Positions 60,878 through 64,000 of a DNA stretch of 64,000 nucleotides are shown one piece after another. The notes below the pieces were generated by a model. That model made no database searches and had not been told where the DNA came from. It worked only from the letters and a program-made list of their open reading frames with translations. A program made the translations under genes and the position numbers. The stretch covers positions 1-64,000 of the forward strand of contig CAVYWD010000009.1 of assembly GCA_963772225.1 (NCBI GenBank). The letters run 5' to 3'. Position 1 is the first letter of the stretch. Every line of letters begins with the position of its first letter. The DNA comes from CAVYWD01 sp963772225 (lineage in GTDB: Bacteria > Myxococcota > Myxococcia > Myxococcales > UBA5297).

Positions 60878-61070
60878 GGCGTCTCCTTGGGGCGGGTGCG
60901 ATTCGGTCGCAAAACCCTGGCACCGCCACGGCCGCGGCGCAAGAGCAGCGCGCCCAGAGATCTTCGCCGAGCCGGGAACACCGCAGAGCCATCGAGTATC
61001 AACTGTCGACGCGAGGCTGCGCCGCACTCTCCAACATGCCTCGCCGGTCCGAGGCGCGGCCTCGCTCGGC

Positions 61071-62435
61071 TCAGGGCCGCGCGCCCAGCGGTATCGGGGC
61101 CGCCTCCACCACGTGGACCACGAGCCCCTCGACGCGCACGACGCGCACCCGCGCGCCCGCGGAGATGGCAGCGCCCGAGCGGGCTTCCCAGAGCTCTCCG
61201 TGGAGAAAGACCTTCCCGGCGGCGGCCGAGACTTCACTCATGGCCTTCCCCTCCTCGCCGACCAGGCCCGCCGCCCCCGTCGTCTGCGGCGCCCTGCGCG
61301 CCCGGCCCACCTTCCAGGCGACCACGGCCAAGACCGCGGCGACCGAGAGGACCACGGGGCCGACCATCCACCAATTCACGCCGAAGGTCCGGTCCACCAG
61401 GTACCCGGGGTCCGCCGGGTTGATCAGCAGAAACGCGCCGATGGAAAAACAGGCCGTGCCGGCCACCGCGAGCAGGCCCCAGCTCGCCGTGAAGAACTCG
61501 GCGGCGATGAGCGCCGCGCCCACCAGCATGAGGACGAGGGCGCCGCCGTTCACCGGAAGCATCCGCGTGGCGACGAGCCCCATCGCCAGGCCGATGGCGC
61601 CCAGGACGCCCGGCAGCAGCGTGCCGGGGTGGTAGAGCTCGGCGAGGATGCCCAGCGCGCCCAGCCCGAGGAGCAAGAAGGCGAGGTTCGGGTCGCCGAG
61701 CGCGGCGAGCAGGCGCTCGCGCGGAGTCGGGTCCAGCGCCTGCACCGCCGCGCCCGCCACCTCGAGCTTCACGTCGCCCGCCTCGGTCTGGACGACGCGG
61801 CCGTCGATGCGCTCCAAGAGCGACTTCACGTCGGGTGCGACAAGGTCCACGACGTGCTTCTGAAGCGCCTCGTCGGCGTAGACCGAGACGCTCTTGCGCA
61901 CCGCCTCCTCGGCCCATTCTGCGTTGCGTCCGCGCCGCGCGGCGATGCCCCTGGCCCAGGCGACCGTGTCGTTGGTCACCTTCTCGTTCATCGTCTCGTC
62001 CGGCTTCTCCTGGCCTCCGGGTCCGGCCGAAACCGGGTGGGCCGCGCCGATGTTCGTCGCCGGTGCCATGGACGCGACGTGCGCCGCCAGGGTGATGAAG
62101 ACGCCGGCCGAGCCCGCGCGGGAGCCCGAGGGGCCGATCCAGACGACGATGGGAATGGAGGCCGCGAGCTCCGCCTTCACGATTTCCCGAGTGGACTCGA
62201 GCATCCCTCCCGGGGTGTCGACGCGGACGACGAGCGCCGAGAAGCCCTTCTGCTCGGCGAGGTGAATGGCCCGGACCAGGTAGTCGGCGCTGCCCGGATT
62301 GACCGAGCCGTCGAGATCGGCGAGCGCAACCGCCCTGCCGCCCGCAGGCGACGGGGCGCGCTGAGAGCCGGCCGCGCGGGCGAACCCTGCGGCGAGGACC
62401 GCGGCGGCTAAGAGAAGCTTTGCCCGTCGACTCAC
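61071..62435 (-). CDS. NfeD-family membrane-bound serine protease (long form)
   Basis: ClpP-class protease fused to a membrane domain and a cytosolic OB-like NfeD domain, about 454 residues. GTG 62435 is chosen because it opens directly on a signal segment (SRRAKLLLAAAVLAAGFARA) after AAAGG; a TTG 30 bases upstream is the alternative. Protease domain: SALVVRVDTPGGMLESTREI, the nucleophile region SRAGSAGVFITLAAHVASMA (Ser in GSAG) and NEKVTNDTVAWARGIA (general-base Lys). Four to five membrane segments follow (LAFLLLGLGALGILAELYHPG, VLGAIGLAMGLVATRM, LVLMLVGAALIAAEFFTASW, WWMVGPVVLSVAAVLAVVAW). The C-terminal OB domain contains GKVFLHGELWEARSG and VEGLVVHVVEA. It partners with the downstream stomatin-like gene. 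Confidence 0.92.
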   Translation of the reverse strand: MSRRAKLLLAAAVLAAGFARAAGSQRAPSPAGGRAVALADLDGSVNPGSADYLVRAIHLAEQKGFSALVVRVDTPGGMLESTREIVKAELAASIPIVVWIGPSGSRAGSAGVFITLAAHVASMAPATNIGAAHPVSAGPGGQEKPDETMNEKVTNDTVAWARGIAARRGRNAEWAEEAVRKSVSVYADEALQKHVVDLVAPDVKSLLERIDGRVVQTEAGDVKLEVAGAAVQALDPTPRERLLAALGDPNLAFLLLGLGALGILAELYHPGTLLPGVLGAIGLAMGLVATRMLPVNGGALVLMLVGAALIAAEFFTASWGLLAVAGTACFSIGAFLLINPADPGYLVDRTFGVNWWMVGPVVLSVAAVLAVVAWKVGRARRAPQTTGAAGLVGEEGKAMSEVSAAAGKVFLHGELWEARSGAAISAGARVRVVRVEGLVVHVVEAAPIPLGARP

Positions 62436-62471
62436 GAGAGGCCTTTCGGCGGTTTGCCCCCCCAAGCGATT

Positions 62472-63446
62472 CTAATCGCCCTTCTTGGCGGCCGCCGGGG
62501 TCTTCCCGAAGCGCATCATGACCTGCTGCAGGTCGAGCCACGCCTTCTTCTTCTCCTCGGGGCTGCGCAGGAGATAGGCGGGGTGGAACGTGGGCATCAG
62601 CGGCACGCCGCAGTACTCACGCCAATTGCCGCGCAGCCGCGAGATGGCGGTCGACTCCCTCAGGAGCGTCTGAGCGGCGAACTTCCCGAGCGCCACGATG
62701 ACTTTGGGCGATAGGCTCGAAAGCTGCTCCCGCAAGAACGGCTCGCAGGCTTCGATTTCGTCGGGCTCGGGGTTGCGGTTGTTCGGCGGCCGGCACTTGA
62801 CGACGTTGCAGATATAGACGTCGCTTCGGTCGAAGCCCATGGCCTCGATCATCTTGGTCAGGAGCTGCCCCGCCCGGCCGACGAAGGGGACCCCTTGATT
62901 GTCCTCCTCTTCGCCGGGGCCTTCGCCCACGAAGACCAGCTCCGCCTTCGGGTTGCCGACGCCGAAGACGAGCTTCTTGCGGCCCGGTCCGAGCTTGCAG
63001 CGGCGGCAGTCGCCGATGTCCGCGCGGATCACATCGAGCGGCCGCGCCTGCCCAAGGGAAGTGGGCGCCGGGGCGAGCGCCGGGGCGGCCGACGCTGAAG
63101 CGCCCGGCCGCTTCGCCTCGGCTGCGAGCGAGACGGCGATCGCGTTCTTCGGAAGGAGGTTTCGACTCGTCTCAGGAGCGGGCGGCGGCGCGGAAGCGGC
63201 CGGCCGCGAAACCGAGGCGAGGGCTGAGGCCGAACCGGACCCTCTGGCTGCCTCGGCGACCGCCGCCCTCACCACGGCCCGGAGCGAAGCTCCGGGGGCG
63301 CTCGGCGCCTGGGGTGCAGCCTTGGTCGCGGGCGCCGCCGGACGCGGAGGAGCCGCGACCTCGCGCACCCCGCTCTCGCGCAGCCACTCCAGGTGGCCGG
63401 CCAGGTCCCGGGCGACGGCGACGAGCTCCTCGCGCACAGAAGGCAT
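62472..63446 (-). CDS. Family 4 (Fe-S) uracil-DNA glycosylase
   Basis: Base-excision repair glycosylase removing uracil from DNA. The catalytic domain occupies about residues 135-315 of 324. Four Fe-S cysteines are visible: Cys147 and Cys150 (GDCRRCKLG), Cys218 (VVKCRPPNNRNP) and Cys234 (IEACEPFL). Active-site motifs are GEGPGEEEDNQGVPFVGRAG (from residue 174) and HPAYLLR (from 288). Ahead of the domain is a roughly 110-residue Ala/Pro/Ser-rich low-complexity linker and a short helical N-terminus (REELVAVARDLAGHLEWLRE), a common arrangement in high-G+C deltaproteobacteria and actinobacteria. Start ATG 63446. It lies 82 bases after secF and 36 before nfeD in the same direction. Confidence 0.95.
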   Translation of the reverse strand: MPSVREELVAVARDLAGHLEWLRESGVREVAAPPRPAAPATKAAPQAPSAPGASLRAVVRAAVAEAARGSGSASALASVSRPAASAPPPAPETSRNLLPKNAIAVSLAAEAKRPGASASAAPALAPAPTSLGQARPLDVIRADIGDCRRCKLGPGRKKLVFGVGNPKAELVFVGEGPGEEEDNQGVPFVGRAGQLLTKMIEAMGFDRSDVYICNVVKCRPPNNRNPEPDEIEACEPFLREQLSSLSPKVIVALGKFAAQTLLRESTAISRLRGNWREYCGVPLMPTFHPAYLLRSPEEKKKAWLDLQQVMMRFGKTPAAAKKGD

Positions 63447-63528
63447 CGAGTTTCCGAAATGGGACAGCGGGTTCTTTTGTGCCGCGCGGTCCGCTCCGCC
63501 TGCCGCAAGGCGATGCCGCCGTCAGAGG

Positions 63529-64000
63529 CTAGACGGCCTTCGCCTTGACCGCTCCGGCCTGCGGGTGGCTAGGGTGCTTTCCCGAGAGCTCCTCCAGCCA
63601 GATGGTCACCGGGCTCGCGATGTAGATGGACGAGTAGGTGCCCGTCACGATGCCCACCAGCATGGCGGCGGCGAAGTCCCAGAATCTGCCCGACGCCGAA
63701 AATGAGCAGGCCGATGAGCGAGAGCGCCGTGGCGAACGAGGTGAGGATGGTGCGCGCCAGCGTCTCGTTCAGCGAGAGGTTGATGAGGTGCGGCAGGTTC
63801 AGGCCCTTCTTCTTGGCCATGTTCTCGCGGATCCGGTCGTAGATGACGATGGTGTCGTTCACCGAGTAGCCGACGATGGTCAGGAGCACGGCGACCGAGG
63901 TCAGGTTGAACTCGCGCCGGCTCACCACGAAATACCCGAGCACCACGATGATGTCGTGGAACATGGCGATGACCGCGCCGGGCGCGAAGCGCGTGTCAAA
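63529..64000 (-). CDS. secF: Protein translocase subunit SecF (5' end outside window, one indel)
   Basis: C-terminal part of SecF, the inner-membrane partner of SecD that uses the proton gradient to drive late steps of Sec export. Visible are the second to last membrane segments and the conserved SecF phrase VGYSVNDTIVIYDRIREN, followed by NETLARTILTSFATALSLI. The frame breaks near 63688 after LIFGVG. The next frame continues with WDFAAAMLVGIVTGTYSS and IYIASPVTIWLEEL, then a short Lys-containing tail and a stop at 63529. SecF is normally indispensable for efficient export, so the break is read as a sequence error. The start and secD would lie right of the window. Confidence 0.93.

Noticed and set aside
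1..64000. tRNA, rRNA, prophage, integrase or transposase genes
   Set aside because: None seen on either strand; the only mobile-like signal is the inverted repeat pair around kamDE, which encodes no transposase.

Overview
The window is G+C-rich throughout, with G/C-ending codons in every gene. It looks like a Myxococcota-type (former deltaproteobacterial) genome. The grounds are Sec/lipoprotein-exported parvulins, very long surface proteins made of Ig-like, IPT/TIG and LVIVD modules, Asp-Ala-Gly-rich linkers, and an aerobic-type core (secF, family-4 uracil-DNA glycosylase, NfeD/stomatin). The phylum assignment is inference; no rRNA or marker gene is present.

Left four fifths (1-53.0 kb, minus strand): one apparent transcription unit alternates PpiC-type parvulins with giant exported proteins. 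In transcription order it holds a parvulin-like foldase (about 52.9-52.0 kb), a giant Sec-exported protein (52016-16436, about 11,860 codons once frameshifts are repaired), a lipoprotein parvulin (16385-15554), and an RHS-repeat lipoprotein of more than 5,000 residues (15539 to beyond base 1). A third lipoprotein parvulin (53095-54111, plus strand) is divergent, and the two units appear to share one pair of overlapping promoters near 53001-53036. The simplest reading is a cell-surface system in which dedicated periplasmic foldases escort two enormous repeat proteins. The giant protein contains about two dozen Ig-like domains, seven supermodules (propeller, Big_5, TIG, TIG), further propellers and Ig domains, and six almost identical glycine-rich units.

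Right fifth (54.1-64.0 kb): ordinary metabolic and housekeeping genes. kamD and kamE (B12/PLP lysine 5,6-aminomutase) are bracketed by two inverted copies of a roughly 130-bp structured intergenic repeat. kdd (3,5-diaminohexanoate dehydrogenase), the next enzyme in beta-lysine degradation, lies 3.4 kb away behind a stomatin-like gene. Also present are a class I aminotransferase, a DUF4337 membrane protein, NfeD, uracil-DNA glycosylase and the 3' part of secF.

Quality warning: about two dozen single-base frameshifts interrupt otherwise perfectly continuing domains, including in secF and kamD. They are best explained as uncorrected assembly indels. Coordinates of broken genes are given for the repaired gene, with the approximate break points.
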